Assembly: GCA_021413865.1 (NCBI GenBank)
Contig: JAIOPN010000042.1
Span: forward strand, 49,011-113,010
Length of the DNA: 64,000 bases
Reading direction: 5' to 3'
DNA from: Planctomycetota bacterium
GTDB taxonomy: Bacteria; Planctomycetota; Phycisphaerae; Phycisphaerales; Phycisphaeraceae
The position numbers were made by a program, and so were the translations under genes. This document shows positions 33,955-44,939 of this stretch, piece after piece; position 1 is the stretch's first letter; each line of letters opens with the position of its first letter. The notes below the pieces were generated by a model. That model did not search any database. It worked only from the letters and a program-made list of their open reading frames with translations, and was not told the DNA's origin.

Positions 33955-34092
33955 CCCCTCTCCTCCCGGGAGAGGGTGGCCGCGTCTTCGCCGCCGGGTG
34001 AGGGCGTCTTCGGCCGATTGGGTCACGCAAGCAGGTGAGACCCTTCTCGGCCGGTGATCCCCTCACCCCGGCCCTCTCCCGGAAGGAGAGGG
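33955..34092. repeat. dispersed palindromic repeat family 2, copy B
   Basis: Starting 2 bp after the Ldh stop, this 138-bp element repeats the order of copy A (14303-14440): CCCCTCTCCTCCCGGGAGAG, CGTCTTCGCCGCCGGGTGA, then CCGGTGATCCCCTCACCCCG, then CCCTCTCCCGGAAGGAGAGG. The ends are inverted relative to each other. Both copies directly follow stop codons. Confidence 0.88.
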
Positions 34093-34199
34093 AGCCAACG
34101 CAACCTTTTTCACATCCCCCCGCCCGCTCGGTCGATGTAACCCATTGATTATCGGCCGACGGCACGACGCCACCCAGGCGTCGCGCGATCGTCGGCGGC

Positions 34200-37100
34200 A
34201 TGGATGCCGAGGAACTCGCCATGGATGGTGGAGCCCGCGCCGCCAAACGGCGCGCCGCACACATCACGCCGCAACTGCGCCCGTGCCCCAAGACGGGGCC
34301 GGCCGTCTCATTCCTGCTCGAAGCGATGGAGCCGCGCGTCCTCCTTGCGGGCGACCTGGTCAGCATCGCCAATCCCGCGCCGGCGTTGAACGATTACTTC
34401 GGCAACGCCGTCGCCGCCATGGGGACGACCCGAGTCGTCATCGGGGCCTTCGGTGATGACGCCACCGCAAGCGACTCGGGCTCGGCCTACCTCGCCGACT
34501 CGGCGACCGGCGAAATCCTGCGCACCTTCACCAACCCGACACCCGCGGCCGGCGATCAATTCGGCCTCGCGGTGGCGGGCGTGGGGAGCAACCGCGTCGC
34601 CGTCGCGGCCCCGCGCGACGACATCAAGCGCACCAACGCCGGCGCGGTCTATATCTTCAACGCCGACGACGGCACGCTCGTGAAAACGCTCTACAGCCCC
34701 AACCCGCAGCCGTTCGATTATTTCGGGTCGTCCCTGGCGGTCGTGGGGCAGGACCGCATCCTCGTCGGCTCCTACAACGACGACACCGTCGGCACCGACA
34801 CCGGCGCGGCCTATCTCTTCGACGTGAACACCGGGGCGTTGATCCAGACCTTCTCGAATCCCACGCCGGCCGCGGGAGACCTGTTCGGCTTCAGCGTCAC
34901 GGCACTGGACGATGACACCATCGCCATCGGCGCGCCGGGCGACGACGCCGGCGCGGCTGACTCGGGCGTCGTGCACCTCTTCAGCGTCTCCACCGGCGCC
35001 AAGCTCCGCACCATCACACACCCGCAGGCGGCGGCCTCCAACAACTTCGGCTACTCCATCGCGGGCCTTGGCGGCACGCGGCTGGCCGTCGGCACGCCCA
35101 ACCGGGCCGTCGGGGCGGACTTCGCCGGCGTCGTCTATGTCATGAACCCCGCCGACGGCACGCGGCTGCTCACCATCACCAACCCGACTCCCAACGCGCT
35201 GGAGTTCTTCGGCCGATCCATCGCGGGCATGGGCGGCGGAACGCTCCTCGTGGGCGTGCCGAGTGACGACAGCATCGGCCTGAAATCAGGCACCGTTTAC
35301 GCCTTCGACGCCACCGACGGCACCATCCTCCGCACCATCGTCAACCCCCGCCTGCGTCCCAACGACCAGTTCGGCTACTCCCTCGCCGCGCTCGGCCCCG
35401 ACCACGCCATCGCCGGCGCGTGGAACGACAGCACCGGCGCCTCCACCGCCGGCGCGGTCCACGTCGTCACCATCGACCCGCCCCCGCCCGCCATCGGCAC
35501 GCTCACCGCCTCCCCCGCGCCGGCCTCGTTCGGCCAACTCATCACGCTCACCGGCTCGGGCGTCAACGCCTCCTCCACCCAGCTCTTCTTCTACATCGAC
35601 TCCAACCGCGACGGCGAACTCCAGACCGACGGCGACTTCCTCCTGAGCGCCAGCCCCAACACCGCCACCGGCACGATCATCCGCACGCTCCAGTCCAGTT
35701 CGCTCTCGCCGGACACCTACACGCTCTTCGCCGTGCCCGTCGATGTGCGCGGCGTGTTGGGCAACATTGCGCAGTCGAGCGTGACCATCAACGACGCCCC
35801 CGCCCCGGCGGACCACCCCTTCATCGGCGCCTTGCTGGCGAACCCCGGCACCGTCGCCCCCGGCGGGAGCGTGGCCCTCACGGCCGACAACGTGTCGGTC
35901 TCCACCGGCTCGATCAGCAGCATCACCTTCTACCGCGACACCAACAACAACGGCACGCTCGACTCCTTCGTGGACGAGCCGATCGGCACCGACAACTCCG
36001 CCGACGGCGGCTGGTCGCTGACCATCACGACCGACCAACTGGCGGTCAGCAACGGCCGCGTCTTCGCCCGCGCCCGCGCCTCCAACGGCACCTACAGCAA
36101 GCCCGCCGTCGCCACCGTCAACGTGCAGGCGCCGGCCACCAACCACGCGCCGACCGTGGACCTGGTCACGCCCGTCAACAACGCCTCCATGACCACCACC
36201 ACGCCGCGCTTCGCCTGGACCGCGACCGACCCGGACGGCGACGCGATGAGCTACGACCTGCGGATCACGGACCTGCTGGGCAACGCGGTGCGCACGATCC
36301 GCTTCCCCGCGCCGGGGCCGCTGGAATACACGCTCCAGGCCGGCGAGGCGCTGGCGGTGGGTGACTATTTCTGGAGCGTCGTCGCCAACGACGGCCACGG
36401 CAACACCGCCGATTCGCCCACGCGCCGCCTGACCATCGCCGCCCCACCGGTGAACCACCCGCCCACCATCTCGCCGCTTACGCCCGCCGGCAACGCGAGC
36501 GCCGACGACACAACGCCGACCTTCACCTGGTCCGCGAGTGATGCGGACAACGACCCGCTCACGTTCACGCTGAACATCCTCAACAGCCAGGGCGCGGCAG
36601 TGCGCACGCTGGTCACCGCGCACCCGGCCACCCTCGCGCTGACGCTCGCCAACGACCAGGCGCTCGCGCCCGGCACGTACAACTGGACGATCGCCGCCGA
36701 CGACGGGAAGGCGTCGCCCGTCACCACCACGCCGCGGCCGTTCACCATCACCAGCCCCCCGCCGGTGAACCAGCCACCCGCCATCGCCGCGATCACGCCG
36801 ACAGTGGGCGCAACGACCGACGACCCGACGCCCACCTTCACCTGGTCCGCTTCCGATCCTGAAAATGATGCGATGAGCTACACGCTCACGATCACCAGCA
36901 CGGCCAACAGCCAGGTCGTCCACACCGCAACGCTCGTGAGCCCCGCGTCGCTCACTTACACATTGCCCGACATCAACACGCTGGCGAACGGCACGTATTC
37001 GTGGACCGTGTCTGCGAACGACGGCCACAACAGCGCGGTCGTCACCGCCGCGCGCAATTTCACCATCGCCCTGCCGACCGAACCGCCCGCAAACCTCCCG

Positions 37101-39851
37101 CCGGCCGTCACGCCGCTGACGCCCGACGCGGGGGCGACCACCGACGACGCAACGCCGACCTTCACGTGGTCCGCCTCCGACCCCGAGAATGACGCACTGA
37201 ACTTCACGCTCACGATCAGGGACACCGCGAACCAGGTCGTTCATACCGTAACGCTCAACGGCCCCGCGTCGTTGACTTACTCGGTACCGGGCGTCAACGC
37301 GCTGGTGAATGGCACCTATTCGTGGACCGTCGCCGCCGACGATGGTACGAACGCGCCCGTCGTCACCGCGCCGCGCAGCTTCACCCTATCCGTGCCGACC
37401 GAACCACCGGTCGACCCCGTCAACCTCCCACCGACAGTCAACGCGCTAGCCCCCGCGGCCGGCATTACCATCAACGATCGAACACCGACGTTCACCTGGT
37501 CCGCGAGCGACCCGGAAAACAACCCGCTGAGCTTCACGCTCACCGTCCGGGATGCCATCGATCAACTCGTCTATGCCACGGTGTTGAGCGCCCCCGCGTC
37601 GCAGACCTACACATTACCCGACGTCAACGCGCTGACCACAGGCACATATTCCTGGACCGTCGCGGCCGATGACGGCGCGAACACGCCGGTTATCACCACG
37701 TCGCGCAGCTTTACGTTGATCGTGCCGACCGATCCGCCGGTTGACCCGGTCAACCTGCCCCCGACGGTGACGCCGCTGGTCCCCGCCGACGGCAACACCT
37801 CCGACGACCCGACCCCAACCTTCACCTGGGCCGCCAGCGACCCCGAGAACAACACGCTGAGCTTCACGCTCACGATCAGGAACTCCGCGAACCAGGTCGT
37901 TCATACCGCGACGCTCAGCAGCCCCGCGTCGCAGAGCTACACGCTCCCCGACAACGACGCGCTGGCCAACGGCACATACACATGGACCGTCAGCGCCGAC
38001 GACGGCACAAACGCCCCCATCGTCTCAACGCCTCGCGGTTTCACCATCGACGTCGTCAATGACCCACCGCCCGGCGGCGGCAACGCGCCGCCCGACACCA
38101 ACGGCACGCCCCAGACCGCAACCCCCGCGACCCCCGACGGCGACCCGATCTCCGACTCGCTCGCGCCCGAGAACCCCGACGAGGTGGACTGGTTCGCCTT
38201 CGCCCTCGACGGACTGTCGTTCCTCGACGTCACGACAACCGGCGTGAATGAGGGGAACCTCAAGCTAAGCCTCTTCACCTCCGCCGACACCGCTACGCCC
38301 ATCGTGACGAGCGGGGGCGGTTACGCCTCCATCCAGCGGCGCGGCGGCGGCGTGCTCGACGCGGGGTCTTTCCTCGTCAAGGTGGAGCGCGTGCAGGGGC
38401 TGGACGTGCCGGGGGATTACGACATCAGCATCCTCGCCACGCCGGTCTTCGACGTGCTCATCGGCGCGGGCCAGCCTTCGACGCTCAAGTTCACCGACGG
38501 GGACAGCACCGCCGTTTCGGTCGTGCTGAAGCAGGCGATCGGCCACGTATTTCTCTCGGGCTCAAACGTCGCGGCCACCACCAAACGCGACACCCTCACC
38601 GTCACCGGCTCGCAGCTCGCACTGGCCGATCTGGTCATGACCGACACACAGGCCAAGACGACGCTCGCCGTCAATGGCAAGTCCGGCGACGGCGTGGTGG
38701 AACTGGGCGGCGTGTCGGCGGACGGGGCGATGAAGTCCATCACCGGGAAGACCACGCGGCTCACCGGCACGACCAACGTCGCCGGCTCGCTCAAATCGCT
38801 CACCCTCATGGAGGCCCGCGGCGCAGTGCTGGCCGTCGGCGCGCCGGCCGACGCGAAAACAACCCTCACGCTCAAGGTGAAGACCGCCGAGGATTTCACG
38901 GTGGTGTCGAACACCCCGATCGCCTCGCTCGCCGCCGATGATTGGACCGGCGGCGACGCGCTCTCGGCCCCGTGGTTCAAGTCGATCACGGTGAAGGGCA
39001 CGCTCTCCGCGGCCGTGACCGCCACCGGCGCCAACGACAAGGGGGTCTCGATCGACAAGCTCAAGGCATCCACGTTCACCGACGCCTCCCTCGCGGCCGC
39101 CGGAGTGGTGAAGTCCGTCGCGGCCGGCGATTGGACCGGCGATGGGAGCGATATCGCCGCCGCCGCCTGGTTCGGCTCAGTGAAAATCACGGGCACGCTC
39201 TCGGCAACGCTGCAGACGACGGGGCAGGACGCCAAGGGACGCGGCATTCCCTCGCTCGCCGCCGGCTCCGTCGTAAACGGCTCGATCCTCGCCAGCGCGG
39301 GCATCGGCGCGGTGAAGGTCGGCCAGTGGATAGACGGCTCGATCACCGCCGCGTGGGCGGACACGATTACCTCGGCCGGCGATTTCAGCCCGGACATGAC
39401 GCTCACCGGCGCCTCGGCCGGCCCGACGCTCAACAAGCTCGTCGTCAAAACGGTCCTGCGTGACGGCACGATCCGCATCACGGGCGATGTGAACCTCATC
39501 GACGCCGGCGCGGCGCGCGACGCCACGGTGATGATCGGCGTGACCGGCCAATCCGCGCCGGATTCCGCCGACGACTTCACGCCGGGCATCGGCACGCTCA
39601 AGACGCTCACCGTGCGTTCCATCAAGGGCGACGCCGCCGCCTCCTTCATCGACACGCTCATCGCCGCGCGGGCAGTTGGGAAGGTCACGCTCCGCGAGGT
39701 CGCCACCGTGGGCGGTCCGCCGTTCGGCCTGATCGCCGACACCCTTGCCTCCTACAAGCGCACCGCTCAGGCCGGCACCGCCCGCCTCACCTTGCTCGAC
39801 ACGCCGGGGATTCTTGACGGCACGGATGCGTACCGGGTGCTGATCGTTTGA
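34200..39851 (+). CDS. giant EPR-x-LL surface protein: seven-bladed propeller plus six tandem Ig/cadherin-like repeats
   Basis: The 1883-aa protein has near its N-terminus LLEAMEPRVLLAGD (about residues 39-52), the planctomycete LEPR-XLL export-type motif. Residues about 53-430 hold seven FG-GAP-like repeats of about 54 aa, each with D/N-x-FG, a VxGAPxDD-like core and G-x-V-Y-x-F, which fits one seven-bladed beta-propeller. Two Ig-like domains follow (about 435-650). Then come six tandem repeats of about 100 aa (about 655-1290) sharing PPT...TP, TPTFTWSASDPEND and YSWTVxADDG. A pre-peptidase-like segment (NPDEVDWFAFALDG) and a long beta-rich C-terminus (about 1400-1883) complete it. It is probably cell-surface or secreted, adhesive or structural. 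The ATG lacks a strong ribosome-binding site. Confidence 0.85.
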   Translation: MDAEELAMDGGARAAKRRAAHITPQLRPCPKTGPAVSFLLEAMEPRVLLAGDLVSIANPAPALNDYFGNAVAAMGTTRVVIGAFGDDATASDSGSAYLADSATGEILRTFTNPTPAAGDQFGLAVAGVGSNRVAVAAPRDDIKRTNAGAVYIFNADDGTLVKTLYSPNPQPFDYFGSSLAVVGQDRILVGSYNDDTVGTDTGAAYLFDVNTGALIQTFSNPTPAAGDLFGFSVTALDDDTIAIGAPGDDAGAADSGVVHLFSVSTGAKLRTITHPQAAASNNFGYSIAGLGGTRLAVGTPNRAVGADFAGVVYVMNPADGTRLLTITNPTPNALEFFGRSIAGMGGGTLLVGVPSDDSIGLKSGTVYAFDATDGTILRTIVNPRLRPNDQFGYSLAALGPDHAIAGAWNDSTGASTAGAVHVVTIDPPPPAIGTLTASPAPASFGQLITLTGSGVNASSTQLFFYIDSNRDGELQTDGDFLLSASPNTATGTIIRTLQSSSLSPDTYTLFAVPVDVRGVLGNIAQSSVTINDAPAPADHPFIGALLANPGTVAPGGSVALTADNVSVSTGSISSITFYRDTNNNGTLDSFVDEPIGTDNSADGGWSLTITTDQLAVSNGRVFARARASNGTYSKPAVATVNVQAPATNHAPTVDLVTPVNNASMTTTTPRFAWTATDPDGDAMSYDLRITDLLGNAVRTIRFPAPGPLEYTLQAGEALAVGDYFWSVVANDGHGNTADSPTRRLTIAAPPVNHPPTISPLTPAGNASADDTTPTFTWSASDADNDPLTFTLNILNSQGAAVRTLVTAHPATLALTLANDQALAPGTYNWTIAADDGKASPVTTTPRPFTITSPPPVNQPPAIAAITPTVGATTDDPTPTFTWSASDPENDAMSYTLTITSTANSQVVHTATLVSPASLTYTLPDINTLANGTYSWTVSANDGHNSAVVTAARNFTIALPTEPPANLPPAVTPLTPDAGATTDDATPTFTWSASDPENDALNFTLTIRDTANQVVHTVTLNGPASLTYSVPGVNALVNGTYSWTVAADDGTNAPVVTAPRSFTLSVPTEPPVDPVNLPPTVNALAPAAGITINDRTPTFTWSASDPENNPLSFTLTVRDAIDQLVYATVLSAPASQTYTLPDVNALTTGTYSWTVAADDGANTPVITTSRSFTLIVPTDPPVDPVNLPPTVTPLVPADGNTSDDPTPTFTWAASDPENNTLSFTLTIRNSANQVVHTATLSSPASQSYTLPDNDALANGTYTWTVSADDGTNAPIVSTPRGFTIDVVNDPPPGGGNAPPDTNGTPQTATPATPDGDPISDSLAPENPDEVDWFAFALDGLSFLDVTTTGVNEGNLKLSLFTSADTATPIVTSGGGYASIQRRGGGVLDAGSFLVKVERVQGLDVPGDYDISILATPVFDVLIGAGQPSTLKFTDGDSTAVSVVLKQAIGHVFLSGSNVAATTKRDTLTVTGSQLALADLVMTDTQAKTTLAVNGKSGDGVVELGGVSADGAMKSITGKTTRLTGTTNVAGSLKSLTLMEARGAVLAVGAPADAKTTLTLKVKTAEDFTVVSNTPIASLAADDWTGGDALSAPWFKSITVKGTLSAAVTATGANDKGVSIDKLKASTFTDASLAAAGVVKSVAAGDWTGDGSDIAAAAWFGSVKITGTLSATLQTTGQDAKGRGIPSLAAGSVVNGSILASAGIGAVKVGQWIDGSITAAWADTITSAGDFSPDMTLTGASAGPTLNKLVVKTVLRDGTIRITGDVNLIDAGAARDATVMIGVTGQSAPDSADDFTPGIGTLKTLTVRSIKGDAAASFIDTLIAARAVGKVTLREVATVGGPPFGLIADTLASYKRTAQAGTARLTLLDTPGILDGTDAYRVLIV
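36450..38054 (+). repeat. in-gene tandem repeats of about 300-330 bp encoding Ig/cadherin-like domains
   Basis: Five of the six domains in this stretch share long near-identical DNA, for example around ACCTTCACCTGGTCCGC and CCCCGCGTCG. The third to sixth domains are the closest to each other. This implies recent duplication or gene conversion, so copy number may vary between strains. Confidence 0.8.
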
Positions 39852-39913
39852 TGCGGACACCGCCCGCTGACGCTGGCGTGCCTCGGCTGTGATCGGCGCA
39901 CTACAATCCCCCC

Positions 39914-42103
<2,190 letters not shown>

Positions 42104-42118
42104 GGGCGCGATCGCAAG

Positions 42119-42150
42119 ACCCCGACCCTTCGCGGACTCAGGATCGGGTT
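42119..42150. terminator. hairpin between convergent genes
   Basis: ACCCCGACCC and GGATCGGGTT form an imperfect stem (8 of 10) around a loop holding CGCGGACTCA, the core of the inverted repeat at 11444-11513. It starts 16 nt after uvrB and ends 6 nt before the stop of the opposite gene, so it may terminate both. Confidence 0.5.
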
Positions 42151-42155
42151 TGGCT

Positions 42156-42851
42156 TCAGAACACCCCGAGAAACTTCATCGCCGCGCCCGTGGGCAGCAC
42201 GTGCACGCCGGGGGTTTTGAGGAGGCGGCCGAGCAGCCGTTCGAGGTAGCCCGCGCCGATCGGGCCCCAGCCCTCGTCATCGAGGCCGTGCGTGTTGTAC
42301 ACGAGCCAGCCTGAGGGCTGCGCGAACAGGTGGGCGATGCAGGCGTCGAGGTGTTCCTCGCAGTTCCCCGGACCCATGCCGGTGGTGCGGATGGCGACGG
42401 TGTCACGTGTGGGCAGCGGGTTGAAGCCGTGGGCCGCGCCGCCGCCGCGGAAGGCGCGGACCTGCGTGGGCAGCCACGCCTCGAGCTCGGGCGTGGTGTT
42501 GTTGTAGGGGAAGTTGAAGATCGCCTTTTTCCGGTCGAAGGCGCGCAGCTCACGATCGAAGACGTCGAGGCAGCGCAGGATCAGGTCGCGCCCCTCGTTG
42601 AACGGCAGCCCACCCTTGTTGGCGTGGCGGTAGCCGTGCGGCATGACCTCGTGCCCGCGCTCCTGCAACTCATTCCACATCGTGAAATCGCCGCGCACTA
42701 CTTCCTTGTAGTCCGGCGGAACCCATGTCTTGAGGTGCGCGGCGGCGACGACGTTGATGCATGCGGCGAGCCCGAACTTCTCGTAAATCTCCGCGGTATT
42801 GAGGCTCGATTTCGCGAAGCCGTCGTCATAGCTGAGGGTGACGATATGCAT
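42156..42851 (-). CDS. polysaccharide deacetylase-family protein
   Basis: The 231-aa protein begins MHIVTLSYDDGFAKS with the NodB-motif Asp pair (YDDG). It has MPHGYRHANKGG near residue 72, where the His residues could complete the metal site, and NFPYNNTTPELEAW near 113. The last part carries a TGMGPGNCEEHLDA segment. Such enzymes remove acetyl groups from chitin, peptidoglycan or other glycans. The family catalytic pattern is only partly visible and the protein is near the minimum size. The ATG at 42851 is chosen; a GTG at 42875 would overlap the preceding stop (GTGA) and couple it to the reductase gene. Confidence 0.82.
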   Translation of the reverse strand: MHIVTLSYDDGFAKSSLNTAEIYEKFGLAACINVVAAAHLKTWVPPDYKEVVRGDFTMWNELQERGHEVMPHGYRHANKGGLPFNEGRDLILRCLDVFDRELRAFDRKKAIFNFPYNNTTPELEAWLPTQVRAFRGGGAAHGFNPLPTRDTVAIRTTGMGPGNCEEHLDACIAHLFAQPSGWLVYNTHGLDDEGWGPIGAGYLERLLGRLLKTPGVHVLPTGAAMKFLGVF

Positions 42852-42871
42852 TTGTATTTCCGCGCCCGCAC

Positions 42872-43690
42872 TCACCAATACCGCTCGACGTGGATGTTCC
42901 CCATCGGGCCGCGCATCTTGTCGGCGACGAATCCTCGCCCCTCCAGCAACGCCTGCGCGTCCGTGACCATCGCCGGGTTGCCGCAGAGAAAGACGTGCGC
43001 CTCCGCGGGGTCGAGCTTCGCGCCGGCGAGCGTCTCAAACACCGCCGGCTCCAGCGCCGCCTGCACGTGGCCGCGCAGGCCCTTCCATTGTGAATCGATT
43101 GGCTCGCGCGAGACGACGGGGATGTAACGCACCGATTCGTCTTGCGCGGTGATCGCTTCCAACTCCTCGCGGTACGCCTGATCGACCGCGAGCCGCGTGC
43201 CGTGGATCAGCACCAACCGCCGCCACCGGCGCGGCCGGGCGTCGCGGTAGGCACGCAGTATCGAGATATACGGCCCGATCCCCGTACCGGTCGCGACCAT
43301 GACGAGGTCTTTGCCCTCGGGGATCGGCTTGAGCGTGAACATGCCGTCGGCACGCTCCTGCATCCAGAGCCGTGAGCCGGCCTCCATCGTCCAGAGGCGA
43401 GGCGTGAGTTTCCCCGTCGGCACCAGCACGACGAGCAACTCGTAATGGTCGCGCACGCTCGGCGGCGTGGCGATCGAATAGGACCGCCGGTCCATCCTCG
43501 GCCCGCGCCGCGCGGGGCCTTCGGTCGCCGGTGCGTCCGCCGGTTCCTCCTTGGGCAGCCCGAGCGTGCAGAACTGGCCGGGCTCGAACTCCGGCACCGT
43601 GCCCGTGTCGTGACGCACGCGGATGATCGCCAGCTCCGGCGTCAGGTCGCGGCGGTCCACGATCGTTGCGTTGAAAATGTCTTCACCCAT
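42872..43690 (-). CDS. fpr: ferredoxin/flavodoxin--NADP+ reductase
   Basis: The 272-aa flavoprotein passes electrons between NADPH and ferredoxin or flavodoxin. It has the FAD-binding motif RRSYSIATPPS (about 68-78), an FAD-domain strand FEPGQFCTLGLPKE near residue 35, the nucleotide-binding VMVATGTGIGPYISILRAY (about 130-148) and AHVFLCGNPAMVTDAQALLEG near 233. A proline- and alanine-rich insertion lies between residues 50 and 66. The C-terminus NIHVERYW resembles the Fpr end with an aromatic over the flavin. It is followed by the deacetylase gene. Confidence 0.93.
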   Translation of the reverse strand: MGEDIFNATIVDRRDLTPELAIIRVRHDTGTVPEFEPGQFCTLGLPKEEPADAPATEGPARRGPRMDRRSYSIATPPSVRDHYELLVVLVPTGKLTPRLWTMEAGSRLWMQERADGMFTLKPIPEGKDLVMVATGTGIGPYISILRAYRDARPRRWRRLVLIHGTRLAVDQAYREELEAITAQDESVRYIPVVSREPIDSQWKGLRGHVQAALEPAVFETLAGAKLDPAEAHVFLCGNPAMVTDAQALLEGRGFVADKMRGPMGNIHVERYW

Positions 43691-43699
43691 CGTCGCCGC

Positions 43700-44839
43700 C
43701 TATTTTAGCCCGAACCGGTTGAGGCCCAGGAAGCCGATCGGCAGGTCGGTCCGCCCGTGCATCGCCAGGTCGGCCATGATCTCGCCGATCACGCTGGCGA
43801 ACTTGAAGCCGTGGCCCGAGAAGCCGCAGGCGATGGCGACGTTCGGGTGGCGCGGGTGTGTGTCGAGGATGAAGTGGCCGTCGGGGCTGTTGGTGTAGAG
43901 GCAGGTGCGGATGGCGAGCGTCGGGCCGTCGGCGTCGGGGATCATCTTGCGCAGCAGCGGGCGGAAGGTCTCCTCGTCGCCGGGCATCGGGTCGCGGTTC
44001 ACCCGGTCGGGGTTCACCGCGTCGGCGACCTTGTGGTACGCGAGCTTGAAGCCCGGCACGTTGGGCATCATCGGGAAGCCGTAATGCACACCGCCCGTGC
44101 CGTGGTCCATCATCCAGACGGGGAGCTTGCCGTATTGGAAAATCTCCGGCCTCTTGGGCCAGACCCATCCGAGCACCTGCCGCGAGACGACGAGCTTCAC
44201 GCCCAGGTCGGTGATGAGCCGGTCCGACCATGCGCCGCCGGAGAAGACGAGTTTCCGCGCGGAGTACTCCGCTTTGGCGGTGCGCACCGTCACGCCCTCG
44301 GCGGTGCTGCTCCAGGAGAGCACCGGCTCGTGGCCGTGCAGCTCCGCGCCGCGGCTGAGCGCCCCGATGCAGTACGACGCGATCGACTGCTCGGGCACGA
44401 TGAAGCCGACGGCGTCCTCGTACATGCCGACGTAATCCTTCGGCGTGCGGAACATCGGGTAACGCTCTTCGAGCTGCCGGTGCGAGAGCTGTTCGTGGGC
44501 GATGTTGTGCTCGCGCTGGGCGCGGAGCGAACCGGTGATCAGCTCGGAATCCGGCCGGCCGTAATAGACGCCGCCGGTGATGTGCATGATGGCCTGGCCG
44601 GAGTCGGCCTCGATCTCGCGCCAGGCCTCGTAGGCGCGGCGGAGGAGCGGGACGTAGTCGATGTGCTCCCAGTAGGCCATGCGGATGACGCGCGAGAAGC
44701 CGTGGCCCGCGCCGCGCGTGTGGGGGATGTCGAACTGCTCGAGGCCGAGCACGCGCAGGCCGCGTCTGGCGAGCTGGTAGGCCGTCGCCGAGCCCATGGT
44801 GCCCACGCCTACAACGATCACGTCGAAACGGTCGGACAT
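43700..44839 (-). CDS. FAD-dependent sarcosine/N-methyltryptophan oxidase-like protein
   Basis: The 379-aa protein resembles monomeric sarcosine oxidase and SolA. It starts with the dinucleotide-binding DVIVVGVGTMGSATAYQLARRG (about 5-26), then EQFDIPHTRGAGHGFSRVIRMAY (about 34-56). SolA-type enzymes have an SSHGxxR-like segment here, here AGHGFSR. Later motifs are KLVFSGGAWSDRL near 200 and CGFSGHGFKFASVIGEI near the end. The reaction would oxidise a secondary amine (sarcosine or N-methyl amino acid), releasing formaldehyde, which could feed the H4MPT pathway. That link is inference. Confidence 0.87.
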   Translation of the reverse strand: MSDRFDVIVVGVGTMGSATAYQLARRGLRVLGLEQFDIPHTRGAGHGFSRVIRMAYWEHIDYVPLLRRAYEAWREIEADSGQAIMHITGGVYYGRPDSELITGSLRAQREHNIAHEQLSHRQLEERYPMFRTPKDYVGMYEDAVGFIVPEQSIASYCIGALSRGAELHGHEPVLSWSSTAEGVTVRTAKAEYSARKLVFSGGAWSDRLITDLGVKLVVSRQVLGWVWPKRPEIFQYGKLPVWMMDHGTGGVHYGFPMMPNVPGFKLAYHKVADAVNPDRVNRDPMPGDEETFRPLLRKMIPDADGPTLAIRTCLYTNSPDGHFILDTHPRHPNVAIACGFSGHGFKFASVIGEIMADLAMHGRTDLPIGFLGLNRFGLK

Positions 44840-44939
44840 CGGATGATCTTCGGGGGTGCGAGCGGGCAGTGTAACGCCGATGCGGGCAGCGTTGGCGATC
44901 CGCTACACTCATGGCCTTACATAGATCAAGGAGACCACC

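Noticed and set aside
36450..38054. Tandem DNA repeats considered as a CRISPR or satellite array
   Set aside because: They stay in frame in the giant surface gene and encode Ig/cadherin-like domains; no spacers between short repeats.
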